64,000 nt of DNA, from positions 1 through 64,000 of the forward strand of contig CAYPXJ010000004.1 of the NCBI GenBank assembly GCA_964414595.1, read 5' to 3'. Each line of letters opens with the position of its first letter. Positions within the stretch are counted from its first letter, which is position 1. The DNA comes from CAYPXJ01 sp964414595. GTDB taxonomy: Bacteria; Pseudomonadota; Alphaproteobacteria; Rickettsiales; CAIJLX01. The notes under the pieces are model-generated. The model made no database searches, was not told the DNA's origin, and saw nothing but the letters and a program-made list of their open reading frames with translations. The translations under genes and the position numbers were made by a program. Shown here in pieces: positions 15,158 through 24,302 of this stretch.

Positions 15158-17141
15158 TTACAGCGGTAAAGTTCCTGTAGCGTATTGCAGATTGATCTGT
15201 TCGAGATCGAGCGTCACACCAAGCAACACGACCTGAGAACCCACAACATCTACTTCATTTTGCATAAAATTGAGATTGGTATTTCCGCTCTCATGCAGCA
15301 CTTCTACGCTTGCTTGATCTGCCGCAAGATTGAACATTATGAGCGTATCCAGCTCCATATCAAAATCCGTGATAAAAGTTTTATTTGTGAGCAAGCCATT
15401 ATATTCCGGTGCAAAATCTGCAATGAACAGATCGTTATCATCTCCGCCCGTCAGTGTTGAAGTGCCAACACCGCCATGCAGTGTGTCATCGCCTGCGCCG
15501 CCATCTAACACTGTGCCGCCGCTGCTGATACCGACGAGTAATTGATCATTACCCTCACCGCCGAACGCTTCACCACCGCCAATAATCGCTGTGAATGTAT
15601 CATTACCCGCGCCGCCATCAAAATGTTGGAAGCCGATAAACGTGGTTGATTTATCGTCGCCATCGCCGCCGATAAAATCATTGCTACCAATAAAGGTAGA
15701 GTAACTATCGTTACCCGCTTCGCCGTGAACCGTATCACCGCCTTCCCAGGCGCTATTGAAGCTGTCATTACCATCGCCGCCGAACAGCAAATCTTTGCCG
15801 TTGCCGCCGTTAATATCATCATTGCCGCTACCACCAATAACCGTATCGTTTCCGCCCATAGCCGCGATCGTATCATTGCCCGCGCCCGTAGCTATCACTT
15901 CGGATGCGTTTGTACCGCGACGGTCATCTGCTTCGTCCGTTCCACGAATGTCTGGGGTAAAAAGCGAAATACCGAATGCACCATTGGTATAGTCGTTTAC
16001 GGTAACGGTCATTTGCGCCGAGGAAACGTTATCGCGATTGATATCGAGATTTCCACCATCCTGCGTCAATGTATAATCTTGACCATTGACGGTCATCTCA
16101 TACGCGCCGCTTTGTCCTTGGATAGCCACGGCTGCGCCACTGATTGCATTGCCGATCAGATTTGTTCCGCCGGGTGCAGCGCCGCCTTGGAAAATTATAC
16201 CGTCGCTATCGCTGATGGTTTTCTGGCCGAAATCAGCATTGAAATCGATAACGAACGTGTCATCACCTTCACCACCAACCAACGTATCGTTGCCGGTGCC
16301 CGCATCAAGTACATCATCGCCAGCCTGACCTTGCAAACTGTCGCTACCGGAGCTGCCGAACAAGAAATCATTTCCTTCACCGCCTTCGACCGTATCGTTC
16401 ATCAGGCCGGAAATAACGGTGTCGTTACCGCCAAGTGCATAAATTGTATTTGCTTCAAAAGCGCTTGCACCCCATTCGTTTGCGGGATTGAAAGGCTCAA
16501 ACACATCGTTGCCTTCGGTTAACGTATAAATCGGTACATGCGGCACTTCGCCGAGCGTAAGATCAAAAGTTCCGTTGGTATAATTTTTTACAATCACGCG
16601 CGTGAGGAAGGCGTCGCTACCTTCTTCATAAATTCTTAGATCTGTGCCTTCGCCTGCCCATTCTAAAATATGGTTCACACCACCGACATTGAGACGATAA
16701 ACACCTTCACTAATTTCACTTGCATTGCCTTTTAATTCGTAACCTAGCAGCTCTGTTGAGCCGATGGCCGCGGAACCCACAAATATTTTGCCGTCATTGT
16801 CGGTTATTGTCTCGGTGCCAAAATCAATAAATTCNNNNNNNNNNAAATTCCACCACATACGTATCTGCACCTTCGCCGCCGAGCAGCGAATCATTACCGT
16901 TGCTGCCATCCAGCGTATCATCGCCATCTTCACCGAAAATAGTGTCGTTACCGCTAACGCCAAAAATAATATCATTTCCTGCACCGCCTAGACCCATATC
17001 GTTAGCAGCGCCCGTTAAAATGGTGTCATTACCTTCGCCGCCTTGTACGGTGTTGGGCGTAATTCCGCTTGCGCCCCATGGATTGTTTGGATCAAAAGGT
17101 TCAAATAAATCGTTATTCGGTGTCAGAGTATAAAGCGGCAT
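15158..17141 (-). CDS. RTX-repeat protein interrupted by assembly gap
   Basis: Two reading-frame pieces belong to one gene split by 10 Ns at 16835-16844: the start (MPLYTLTPNNDLFEPF, ATG 17141) and the rest, down to the stop at 15158. It contains two copies of the opening module found in the neighbouring RTX gene (second copy PIYTLTEGNDVFEPF near residue 205), then dense GGxGNDxL repeats, and ends with a secretion-type tail (FITDFDMELDTLIMF, ending GTLPL). No signal peptide, no enzyme domain. The frame differs across the Ns only because their number is arbitrary. Lies 132 nt behind hemP on the same strand, so iron-dependent transcription from the Fur-controlled hemP promoter is possible. Confidence 0.8.
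16835..16844. other. Scaffold gap (10 Ns)
   Basis: Placeholder Ns within RTX repeats. Both flanks carry the same six bases (GAATTT on the minus strand), which suggests that the two contigs overlap and that the gap may be zero or negative in length. Confidence 0.95.
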
Positions 17142-17276
17142 GTAGTTCTCCTGTAGTGCCTGGTGTTAAAGAAAAAGTTGCCTGCCCCGGCGCATCCCGC
17201 GCGCATGGGTGGGTGTTTGGTTTAATTTGCTGCCTGCCTGCATCGTTTGTTGGGTGGGTAGCGCGTGGTTTTTACG

Positions 17277-17444
17277 TCACTTCACCAACTGCAGTTTACC
17301 TGTGGAGGTAAGTCGCAACCTGTAAACTTCCCCGCGATGTGCAATCTCGATTTCCTTGCGGTTTTCAAGTAGCTCTTCACTGGTATAGCGTTTTCGTTTC
17401 TCAGTTTGCGCTGCACGATGAGGTGGATGAGTTTCATCCGTCAT
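17277..17444 (-). CDS. hemP: Hemin uptake protein HemP
   Basis: 55-residue protein of the HemP/HmuP family, small basic proteins found with haem-uptake genes and in some species needed to express the haem receptor. Diagnostic C-terminus: YTSEELL, then RGEVYRLRLTSTGKLQLVK, matching the family RL-R-L-T-x-x-G-K-L pattern. ATG 17444 is chosen over the upstream GTG at 17471 because the latter lies within the Fur box. The haem-type TonB receptor of this window is 9 kb away under its own Fur box; RTX genes follow hemP directly. Confidence 0.88.
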   Translation of the reverse strand: MTDETHPPHRAAQTEKRKRYTSEELLENRKEIEIAHRGEVYRLRLTSTGKLQLVK

Positions 17445-17447
17445 GGC

Positions 17448-17466
17448 GATGAGAATGATTATTAAC
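17448..17466 (-). promoter_or_regulatory. Fur box upstream of hemP
   Basis: On the minus strand GTTAATAATCATTCTCATC, matching the Fur 7-1-7 pattern TGATAAT-N-ATTATCA with few mismatches. It ends 3 nt before the hemP ATG, so bound Fur would block transcription. Confidence 0.7.
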
Positions 17467-17492
17467 TTCACCTGCTGTTGTCAACAGGTATT

Positions 17493-17510
17493 TTGAGAAT
17501 TATTCTTAAT
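17493..17510 (-). promoter_or_regulatory. Second Fur-like box upstream of hemP
   Basis: TTGAGAAT-T-ATTCTTAA, a near-palindrome with 7-1-7 spacing, 27 bp beyond the first box. A CTGTTG/CAACAG inverted repeat lies between the two boxes. Confidence 0.5.
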
Positions 17511-17535
17511 TGGGGATCTAGAAGGGATCTAGAAT

Positions 17536-18258
17536 CTAGAGCGTGCGCGAATTTGCACGGTCGCGATACTGTGCAAGGCCGAATTCTACAGGGTTCATAC
17601 CTGCTTTATCTTTCAAATCGCCCTCGTGCTGTTCGAGTTGCTGCACATTCTGCGGTTTGGCGATTTTGAAATTATCAATCAGTTGCCGATGCGTTGCCTC
17701 ACCAAGCGGCGTATTGATACCGAACACCTCCAGCGCGGGCTTCATAAAACTGCCTTCATACGCGGTTCGGAAATACTCTTCATTCAGAAGTTCTTTGCTA
17801 AATGCATCGAAATGCTGCGGTTGCATTGTGATATTTGCGAGTAATTTTTCACCCACACTAATAGCAGAATAAGTTTCGGAAGTTGGATGTGGTGCAATAT
17901 GAATATTCTTTTCCGCCACTTTAATCATACTGGTCAGATTTGCTCTTACAGTTTGCTCTATAATTGCTTGCGGAACATCATTTCGACCACTTGACTGCGC
18001 GATCGCATTTTTGATCACTTCCAATTCCATAATTTTTTCTACACCTTCCTTGCGAAGGATATCTTTGAGTTCTGGATCATCCACCAAAGGCAACGCAGAT
18101 TTCACCGCGCGCTGACCACGGCCTTCAAAAAAATTATCATCTATAGCTTTTGCCACCAAACCAATACCGGCTGCTGCGAATAGCGATGCTAATGCAACTT
18201 TCAAACGGCCGGGTTTTTTTGAAGGAGTTTGCTCAATTTGCTGCATTTCTTCGTTCAT
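17536..18258 (-). CDS. Hypothetical membrane protein coupled to pilin-like gene
   Basis: 240 residues, not recognised. A short charged N-terminus is followed by one hydrophobic segment (about residues 20-40, VALASLFAAAGIGLVAKAI); the rest is probably soluble and alpha-helical. Its ATG overlaps the stop of the pilin-like gene as TAATG, so translation is coupled and the two products probably work together. Expressed from the Pho-box promoter at 19572-19605. Confidence 0.75.
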   Translation of the reverse strand: MNEEMQQIEQTPSKKPGRLKVALASLFAAAGIGLVAKAIDDNFFEGRGQRAVKSALPLVDDPELKDILRKEGVEKIMELEVIKNAIAQSSGRNDVPQAIIEQTVRANLTSMIKVAEKNIHIAPHPTSETYSAISVGEKLLANITMQPQHFDAFSKELLNEEYFRTAYEGSFMKPALEVFGINTPLGEATHRQLIDNFKIAKPQNVQQLEQHEGDLKDKAGMNPVEFGLAQYRDRANSRTL

Positions 18259-19502
18259 TATTCTCTCCCACCGCGGTTACGATTGCCCATGTCTCGTATA
18301 ATTCCCAAATCCATATTGGTGCTGAAAGATTCAACATGCCCATCTGCAAATACATAGGTCACTGTGCCCGTGTCATAACCGGAACGCGGACGTAATCCTT
18401 GCACATCCTTACTTTCCGGCAGACCTAGCTGCGGATATGTATTGCTCGCAGGGCCATGACCAAGCCCTGTCGTTACCCAATTCGCGCCGATATGCGTTTT
18501 CCAATAGAAAGGATTTTGGCCTTCCTGCCCATCTTCAAAACGCGCTTTCGTTGTTGCTTCACCGAGCAATGCCACATGGCTTGTGCCGGCGTAAATTTCT
18601 GCAGGCCGTACCGCATTCAGTTTCCATTTTATATCACCCGCATCGAGTGTTTCTGGAATCATAATGCCGGTAAAAATTGTTTCCCTCACGGTAGAGAGAG
18701 CCTCTGCCTTAAGTAAATTAGGGTCGCTTAGAGCCTTCATGTAAGCTTTATTCCACAACTGCCTCGCAATAATTTCTGTCGGATTCACAGTTGGCTGTGC
18801 ATCGCCCGCAATCGCCATGAAATCCAAACCACCTTTTACGTTTGTATAAGGTGCAAAATAGCTCATTCTACGAATTTGATCCGGCTGACCCGTGCCTGCA
18901 ATTGTGCCCGAACCACCATCAATAGGTTCAGCGGCAGGCGCATTACGATCGTAATAATCGCGTACAGTTATAGTCGGCTCGCCTTCCAGATAAGGGGAAA
19001 TATTAACCGCCCAACTGGAAAAATATCTACGTACAGAAGCGCCGCTTACTTTTTCTTGCTCTAATTTTTGTGCGTGCGGATATTCCCCATCATTTGATAA
19101 TTTTGATTGAATTGCCGTACCTATTTGACGCATCTCATTCACCATAGAAGTATGATGTGCAGCGCGTACGGCGGAAGCAATTGCAGGGAGTAACACCGCC
19201 ATTAAAATACCGATAACGCCAATCGTTACCAACACTTCAACCAGTGTAAATCCGCCACGTAAAGTATGAGTTTCTAAATTCTGAGGTAAATCTTTTTTCT
19301 CTGCAATTCCTTCGGCAAGAATTCCTGCAGCCTTTTGCATGGACTCCGCGTTATTAGGATCGCGCATGATTGTATCTACTGCATGCTGAAGCGTCTCCGG
19401 CTTAAGCCCAGCGAGATATTTAAATGCCTCTTGTTGCAAAGACGGAGGAATATCCCCCACTGCGTCTATTACAGAATTATTGATATATTTTTTTACCTGC
19501 AT
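18258..19502 (-). CDS. Pilin-like protein (DUF1559-type) with 84-residue leader
   Basis: 414 residues. A class III prepilin signal GG|FTLVEVLVTIGVIGILMAVLLPAI is unmistakable (cleavage after Gly84; Glu89 is the usual Glu5), followed by AIASAVRAAHHTSMVNEMRQIGTAIQ and, near the C-terminus, VTYVFADGHVESF. This combination resembles the DUF1559 (H-x9-DG) family, abundant in planctomycetes, where the signal sits at the very N-terminus. Here 84 residues precede it. The start at 19502 is well supported by GGGAGGG with 5-nt spacing and a Pho-box upstream, so the extension looks real. Probably an inner-membrane or pseudopilus protein; no type II/IV assembly genes are nearby. Confidence 0.75.
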   Translation of the reverse strand: MQVKKYINNSVIDAVGDIPPSLQQEAFKYLAGLKPETLQHAVDTIMRDPNNAESMQKAAGILAEGIAEKKDLPQNLETHTLRGGFTLVEVLVTIGVIGILMAVLLPAIASAVRAAHHTSMVNEMRQIGTAIQSKLSNDGEYPHAQKLEQEKVSGASVRRYFSSWAVNISPYLEGEPTITVRDYYDRNAPAAEPIDGGSGTIAGTGQPDQIRRMSYFAPYTNVKGGLDFMAIAGDAQPTVNPTEIIARQLWNKAYMKALSDPNLLKAEALSTVRETIFTGIMIPETLDAGDIKWKLNAVRPAEIYAGTSHVALLGEATTKARFEDGQEGQNPFYWKTHIGANWVTTGLGHGPASNTYPQLGLPESKDVQGLRPRSGYDTGTVTYVFADGHVESFSTNMDLGIIRDMGNRNRGGRE

Positions 19503-19571
19503 GTAACCCTCCCTTTTGTAGGGTCTGCTGGCTATAGGCTGGCTTCCCTGAATTGTTTTTATTCTAACAAA

Positions 19572-19605
19572 ATAGGGACTTAGAAATGTGACAGTTTTAT
19601 GAAAT
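19572..19605 (-). promoter_or_regulatory. Pho-box promoter of the pilin-like operon
   Basis: Minus strand: ATTTCAT, 4 bp, CTGTCAC, 10 bp, CCCTAT (19577-19572). Half-sites are good, the -10 is the weakest of the six; TAGAAT at 19566-19561 is an alternative further down. Confidence 0.5.
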
Positions 19606-19627
19606 TTTGGCCGTTTTGGGCGCTAAG

Positions 19628-21673
19628 TTATTGATTTGAAATCAAAGACCGAACTAGTGTTTCGGCGGTCGCTTCGCGGGCAAATACTGTATCAAACCGC
19701 GCTTTCGCGGCAAGCCCACGTTTGTGCGCTTCTTGGGGGGTCGAAATCGCGGCGGTAAGCGCGTTTGCCAAGCTTTCAACGTGGCGAGGTTTGCATATCC
19801 ATCCGCAAGATTCATCGGGTATCGCTTCCAAACAACCATCCACATCCGTGGTGATCACCGGCATCCCGCGCGACATCGCCGTGAGCAGCGCCAGTGGCAT
19901 ACATTCCATAATCGAAGCTTGCACATAAAGATCGGCATTATCATAAATCGCATCAAGTTCATGCTTTTGCGTAATACCGTAAAGCTCGACACGATCTTGC
20001 AATCCAGATGCAAAAATTTTGGCAATCAAATCATAACCAAATTCCGTGTAATAGGGCAAAAAGCCGACAATCGTCAGCACCACATCATCGGGAATACGTT
20101 TTTCGCGTACACATTTTTCAAAAGCTTCAAAAAGATAATGCGCACCTTTGCGCGGATCGACTGTTCCAGCTGTTAAAATCCGTCGAATAGGTTTTTCGGT
20201 CAATGCCTCTGGGCGCACGCTAATGCCGCTCCAATACATCACTTGGCCAGAACGATTTTCATTTTCCCAAATTTTTGCCGTGCTTTTGGAACCGAACCAA
20301 ATCTGCAATCGCTTTTTCTTTAACATGCGCGGGATAAGATATTGTGCGAGGCGGCCAATAATCCGCGAAGATTCTACCGAAGAAGGCGGCACTGATTCGT
20401 GGATATACCAAATAAATTTTTTGCGCGGCATTAGCAATGCGTAGGTAATAAGTATCGGCATGGTCACCGTTGTGTTCAACAATACTGTGCCGCGTGCAAA
20501 AAAGGCGCTCAAAGGCACCACGCTTGCCGAAAAAAGATGTCGTAATTGCCGTGGCATTTTTCGCACCATACGTTGGTAACGTCCACCGAGAATCGCACGA
20601 TTCACAATGCCACGTGCGCGCAATTCGCTTTGCAAACCGCCGCCCTGAATTCCGAGAACAAAAGGACGATAGCCCTTTTCCTGAAGGTAAATCGCGATAT
20701 CCGCAACCAATCTTGGTGCGCCGCTTAAACTAAAGTCGTGTGAAACAAGTGTAATGCGCTCCCCCGAGCCGAGCGGAATCGGAGCGTACACCTCATCTTC
20801 CATTTTAGATGCTGCTGGCTTTTTGAAAAGCAATCGCACCGCATCTTTCATCACGCTGCGGTGATTAAATCCCGTATAACTATAAGGCCAGTTACGCAGC
20901 GAGAGCGCGTGTGGATTTTCTGGCTTCTGCACGAACGTCGTCAACGCATAGTCGCGGAAAATTTGCCGCGTTTCTTCTTCCAGCAAATGATTCACGCTAT
21001 GCATCGTATTGGTTTCGTGCAGGCGGTAGTGATACAGATATTTCTTTACCAATAACGGCTCGCTGTGCGGCACAACCCGCAACAACATATCCCAATCATG
21101 TGCGAGTTTAAAATCGCGGTAACCACCCAACTTTTCATAAAGGCGTCGCGAAATAATGATATTGCCGCTCGATACGGCGATGTTACCCAACATTAATTGC
21201 GCGCTGATACTGGGTGCGGTATTTTCTGCGGCAATCGAATTAGCATACCAGGCGCGGCGGCGATCGCCCGGCTTCACCGCAGCACCTGCTTCGTCCACGT
21301 GTTGCACATAACTGAACGCACATTCAGCGCCATATTTCTGCATTTCAGCGATACACATTTCAAAGCGCTCCGGATGATAGAAATCATCCGAGTTCAAAAC
21401 CGTCAGATAATCACCGGTGGCTTTGCTTAAGCCCAGATTAATTGTATGGTGCGCACCTTGGTTAAGCTGGCGGTGCAGCTGCGCTTGCAGTGCTGGATGT
21501 TCTTTGAGCACCGCCTCTGCGACATCGGCACTATTATCCTTTGAGCCGTCATCAATGATGATCAGCTCAATATTCTTATACGTCTGATTCGCCACCGAAA
21601 GAATCGCCTGACGAATATAAGCCGCATGGTTATAGAGCGGGATGATGACCGAGACGCGCGGTGCCATTTGCAT
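19628..21673 (-). CDS. Two-domain glycosyltransferase (GT2 fused to GT4)
   Basis: 681 residues. Residues 1-about 250 form a GT-A family 2 transferase: VSVIIPLYNHAAYIRQAILSV, ELIIIDDGSKDNS and the sugar-nucleotide/metal motif NSDDF. Residues about 305-675 form a GT-B family 4 transferase: GRRILTAGTVDPRKGAHYLFEAF-like core, and the donor-binding ASIMECMPLALLTAMSRGMPVITTDVDGCLEAI. The fused enzyme probably adds two successive sugars to a lipid-linked glycan at the cytoplasmic face. Neighbours (epimerase, another GT2, sulfotransferase) support surface polysaccharide synthesis. No clear ribosome site; ATG at 21667 is an alternative start. Confidence 0.85.
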   Translation of the reverse strand: MQMAPRVSVIIPLYNHAAYIRQAILSVANQTYKNIELIIIDDGSKDNSADVAEAVLKEHPALQAQLHRQLNQGAHHTINLGLSKATGDYLTVLNSDDFYHPERFEMCIAEMQKYGAECAFSYVQHVDEAGAAVKPGDRRRAWYANSIAAENTAPSISAQLMLGNIAVSSGNIIISRRLYEKLGGYRDFKLAHDWDMLLRVVPHSEPLLVKKYLYHYRLHETNTMHSVNHLLEEETRQIFRDYALTTFVQKPENPHALSLRNWPYSYTGFNHRSVMKDAVRLLFKKPAASKMEDEVYAPIPLGSGERITLVSHDFSLSGAPRLVADIAIYLQEKGYRPFVLGIQGGGLQSELRARGIVNRAILGGRYQRMVRKMPRQLRHLFSASVVPLSAFFARGTVLLNTTVTMPILITYALLMPRKKFIWYIHESVPPSSVESSRIIGRLAQYLIPRMLKKKRLQIWFGSKSTAKIWENENRSGQVMYWSGISVRPEALTEKPIRRILTAGTVDPRKGAHYLFEAFEKCVREKRIPDDVVLTIVGFLPYYTEFGYDLIAKIFASGLQDRVELYGITQKHELDAIYDNADLYVQASIMECMPLALLTAMSRGMPVITTDVDGCLEAIPDESCGWICKPRHVESLANALTAAISTPQEAHKRGLAAKARFDTVFAREATAETLVRSLISNQ

Positions 21674-21754
21674 AAAAATCTTGCCTGAAAAGCCGCGGCA
21701 TTTATAGTCTTGCTGCGTTTAAAGATAAAGTCCAATTTTAACGGGTACGGGCAT

Positions 21755-22657
21755 ATGCTAGCCATAACGGGAAGTACAGGGTTCATCGGCAGCCATATTT
21801 TGCCCTATTTGAGCGGCCCTTATCGCGCTTTAGTGCGGCGGCCTGAACAAGTTTTGAGCAAGAAAACCCATTTGCTCGGCGACATGGAAAATGCGCACGA
21901 TATAGAGGCGCTTGTAAAAGGCACGGATACGCTTGTGCATTTAGCGTGCACCACCAATCCCCGTACTTCCAATCGCGATATTCCGGCAGATATCGCGCAA
22001 AATTTGATTTCTTCCGCTCGGTTATTTGAAAGTTTTTATACAGCTAACCCCGGCGGCCATATTCTTTTCGTGAGTACCGGCGGCGCGATGTATGATCTGT
22101 ATGCGCATCGCAAGCCTATTCGTGAGGACGCGCCAGCGGCACCCTGGTCCAGTTATGGCATTCACAAACTTGCTGCAGAACATTATCTCGAAATGCTGGC
22201 TCGTCAGCATAAGGGGCGCGCAACCATATTGCGGATCGGCAATCCCTATGGTGTATTGCTACCGTCGCAGCGTGGGCAAGGTCTTATTGGCGTTGCTATG
22301 GCGCACCTTAAGGAAAAAAAGACACTCTCCCTATTAGATGCGCCTGGTACTGTGCGTGATTACGTGCACTTACATGATGTGGCGCAAGCATTTTTGCTCG
22401 CGCTAAAAAAGCCGGGCGCGAAAAGTGAGTTGCAGCGTTTTCATGTGGGCTCGGGCGAAGGCCATTCCATTAAAGACGTGCTAAAAGCTATTGAGAAAGC
22501 GAGTGGCCTGCGTTTGAAAACGGAAATAGTGCCCGTGGCTAAGAAGATGCAGGCAAGTTACAACGTTCTCGATTGCGGCCGAATTAAAAACGAACTCGGT
22601 TGGCAACCAACTATCACTTTTGAAGAAGGCATAGCACGACTCTGGCGCAGTTATTAA
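21755..22657 (+). CDS. NAD-dependent epimerase/dehydratase (extended SDR)
   Basis: 300-residue extended short-chain dehydrogenase acting on nucleotide sugars. The Rossmann motif TGSTGFIGSH starts at residue 5 and the active-site pair is seen as Ser in FVSTGG and YGIHKLAAEHY (YxxxK). ATG 21755 is chosen because it places the Rossmann motif in the usual position; the longer TTG start at 21710 adds 15 residues without family likeness. It is the only plus-strand gene of the glycan cluster and diverges from the GT2-GT4 gene. Specific reaction (4-epimerase, dehydratase or reductase) not determined. Confidence 0.85.
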   Translation: MLAITGSTGFIGSHILPYLSGPYRALVRRPEQVLSKKTHLLGDMENAHDIEALVKGTDTLVHLACTTNPRTSNRDIPADIAQNLISSARLFESFYTANPGGHILFVSTGGAMYDLYAHRKPIREDAPAAPWSSYGIHKLAAEHYLEMLARQHKGRATILRIGNPYGVLLPSQRGQGLIGVAMAHLKEKKTLSLLDAPGTVRDYVHLHDVAQAFLLALKKPGAKSELQRFHVGSGEGHSIKDVLKAIEKASGLRLKTEIVPVAKKMQASYNVLDCGRIKNELGWQPTITFEEGIARLWRSY

Positions 22658-22661
22658 TCTT

Positions 22662-24302
22662 TTAGAAAAATGCGCGGGGGCTTATCGTATAATCCATCGG
22701 CCATCGCCGCAGATTCGGGTTATAATATTTTTCACGGAACAATTTTTTTCCCCAGCGCATTAAACGTACGCGCTCTGCTAATGAAAAATTTTCGCCGCGA
22801 AGTTTGCCTTTGTGTTTCATGTGAACGAACGTATTTACAACGCAGCGGTAGTTATCTTTTTGTAAGCGAAATGCTAAATCGATATGCGGGTAATTCTCCG
22901 GAAAATCAGAGCTAAAACCTTCGGTTTTTTCAAATACTTCCTTGCGCATAAAAAAGCATTCAGCAGGTAATAATGTCGATTGATGCGTGGTTCGCGCGCG
23001 GCCGTAATAACCAAAATCCTCCTCACCACGTATGCCTTCCAGCACACGTTGCTGTGGCGTAAGTGTCCATCCGGAAACGAACAATCCAGCAGTTTTAAGG
23101 GTGCTATCCGGATGAAGAATTTTTGCCGATACCGCGCCTACATCAGTACGTAATGTCAGTGCCACCATCTCGCCTAGCCAGCAGCGTTCCGTTTTGCTCG
23201 GCAGAATTTCGATATGCGGATGCAGTATGCCCACCACTGCGCCTTTTGCGCGCGACACCGCTTCATTCATGCGTGCAGCAAATGACATCCCAGGTTTTGT
23301 TGTCATAATTTCATGCGGGTAACGCGTATGCGTTTCTATATTCTTTGCCAAATCCGGTGATAATGTTTCCGCATCTACAATCAGGGTTGCTAAGGGTAAT
23401 TTTTCTGGCAGAGGCCAGATCACGCGGTGGAATGCTGGCATAGGGTGTGCTGTTATTTTCGCACCGGGATAACGATTATCCAGATACTCCTGTATCGCGA
23501 GGCGCGCAGCGCTATGCGCATAAGGCTTTGCTTCCATTTCCTGTGCCGCCGAGCCTTTCACCATGCGCCAATGGTATAATACGCGCGGGATATGATATGG
23601 CTCTTGTTGCGAGAGTTTTAGCATACGCAAGGTCAGATCGTAATCTTGACTGCCTTCATATCCGAGACGAAAACCCTCAAGCTGTTTTACTTTTTCGCGG
23701 CGGAAGCAACCCAGATGATTAAAAAAATTATGGCCAAAAAATAAATCCAGATCCCAATCTGGTTTGAAATAAATCTCTCCCGTTTTTCCATCTTCCGTGA
23801 GTTTATCTTCGTCGCTGTAAAACATATCGCACTTGGGGTTCTTTTTAATCGCCTGCGCTAGATGGTAAAGCGCGTCGCGTGTGAGCGTGTCGTCGTGGTC
23901 CAGCAGCGCAATATACTCCCCCTTCGCAAGTGAAAGTGCGCTATTACTTGCTGCCGAAATGTGGCCATTTTCTGTACGAATGACATATTTGATACGCGCA
24001 TCCTGCTTTACATATTCTTCCAGAACTTCGCGTATGTGCGGCGATTTTGAGGCATCATCCGCCACGCATAATTCCCAATGTGGATAGAGTTGGGCGCGCA
24101 CCGATTCAATCGCATCCACCAGCCATTCGCGCGGCGTTTCGTAGGTGGGCATGATGATAGAAATAACGGGCGGATTTGGCATACTGCGAATGCGTGCGTT
24201 GATAAAAGATCGACGCGTAGTAACGCTCATCTCGCGGACTTTTCCCAAACAGAAATAAATTTCTTTTTTGAAAGGCCGCAGAAGTTTTTTAAGCAATATC
24301 AT
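22662..24302 (-). CDS. Family 2 glycosyltransferase, O-antigen/rhamnan type
   Basis: 546 residues. The N-terminal GT2 domain begins near residue 45 (ISIIMPTYETPREWLVDAIESV), with CVADDASKSP and the DxD-like LLDHDDTL, then MFYSDEDKL. The second half (about residue 310 on) is a diverged second GT-A-like domain (GEMVALTLRTDVGAVSAKILHP, ECFFMRKEVFEKTEGF), as in large rhamnan/O-antigen transferases. Starts 4 nt inside the sulfotransferase gene (ATGA overlap), so they are translationally coupled. Cytoplasmic face of the inner membrane; sugar not predictable. Confidence 0.85.
   Translation of the reverse strand: MILLKKLLRPFKKEIYFCLGKVREMSVTTRRSFINARIRSMPNPPVISIIMPTYETPREWLVDAIESVRAQLYPHWELCVADDASKSPHIREVLEEYVKQDARIKYVIRTENGHISAASNSALSLAKGEYIALLDHDDTLTRDALYHLAQAIKKNPKCDMFYSDEDKLTEDGKTGEIYFKPDWDLDLFFGHNFFNHLGCFRREKVKQLEGFRLGYEGSQDYDLTLRMLKLSQQEPYHIPRVLYHWRMVKGSAAQEMEAKPYAHSAARLAIQEYLDNRYPGAKITAHPMPAFHRVIWPLPEKLPLATLIVDAETLSPDLAKNIETHTRYPHEIMTTKPGMSFAARMNEAVSRAKGAVVGILHPHIEILPSKTERCWLGEMVALTLRTDVGAVSAKILHPDSTLKTAGLFVSGWTLTPQQRVLEGIRGEEDFGYYGRARTTHQSTLLPAECFFMRKEVFEKTEGFSSDFPENYPHIDLAFRLQKDNYRCVVNTFVHMKHKGKLRGENFSLAERVRLMRWGKKLFREKYYNPNLRRWPMDYTISPRAFF

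Noticed and set aside
15725..16522. 265-residue plus-strand ORF opposite the RTX gene
   Set aside because: It is the mirror of GGxGND repeats, with odd composition, no ribosome site and no family likeness; a shadow frame.
17277..17471. GTG start of hemP at 17471
   Set aside because: It would translate through the Fur box; ATG 17444 yields the usual HemP length.
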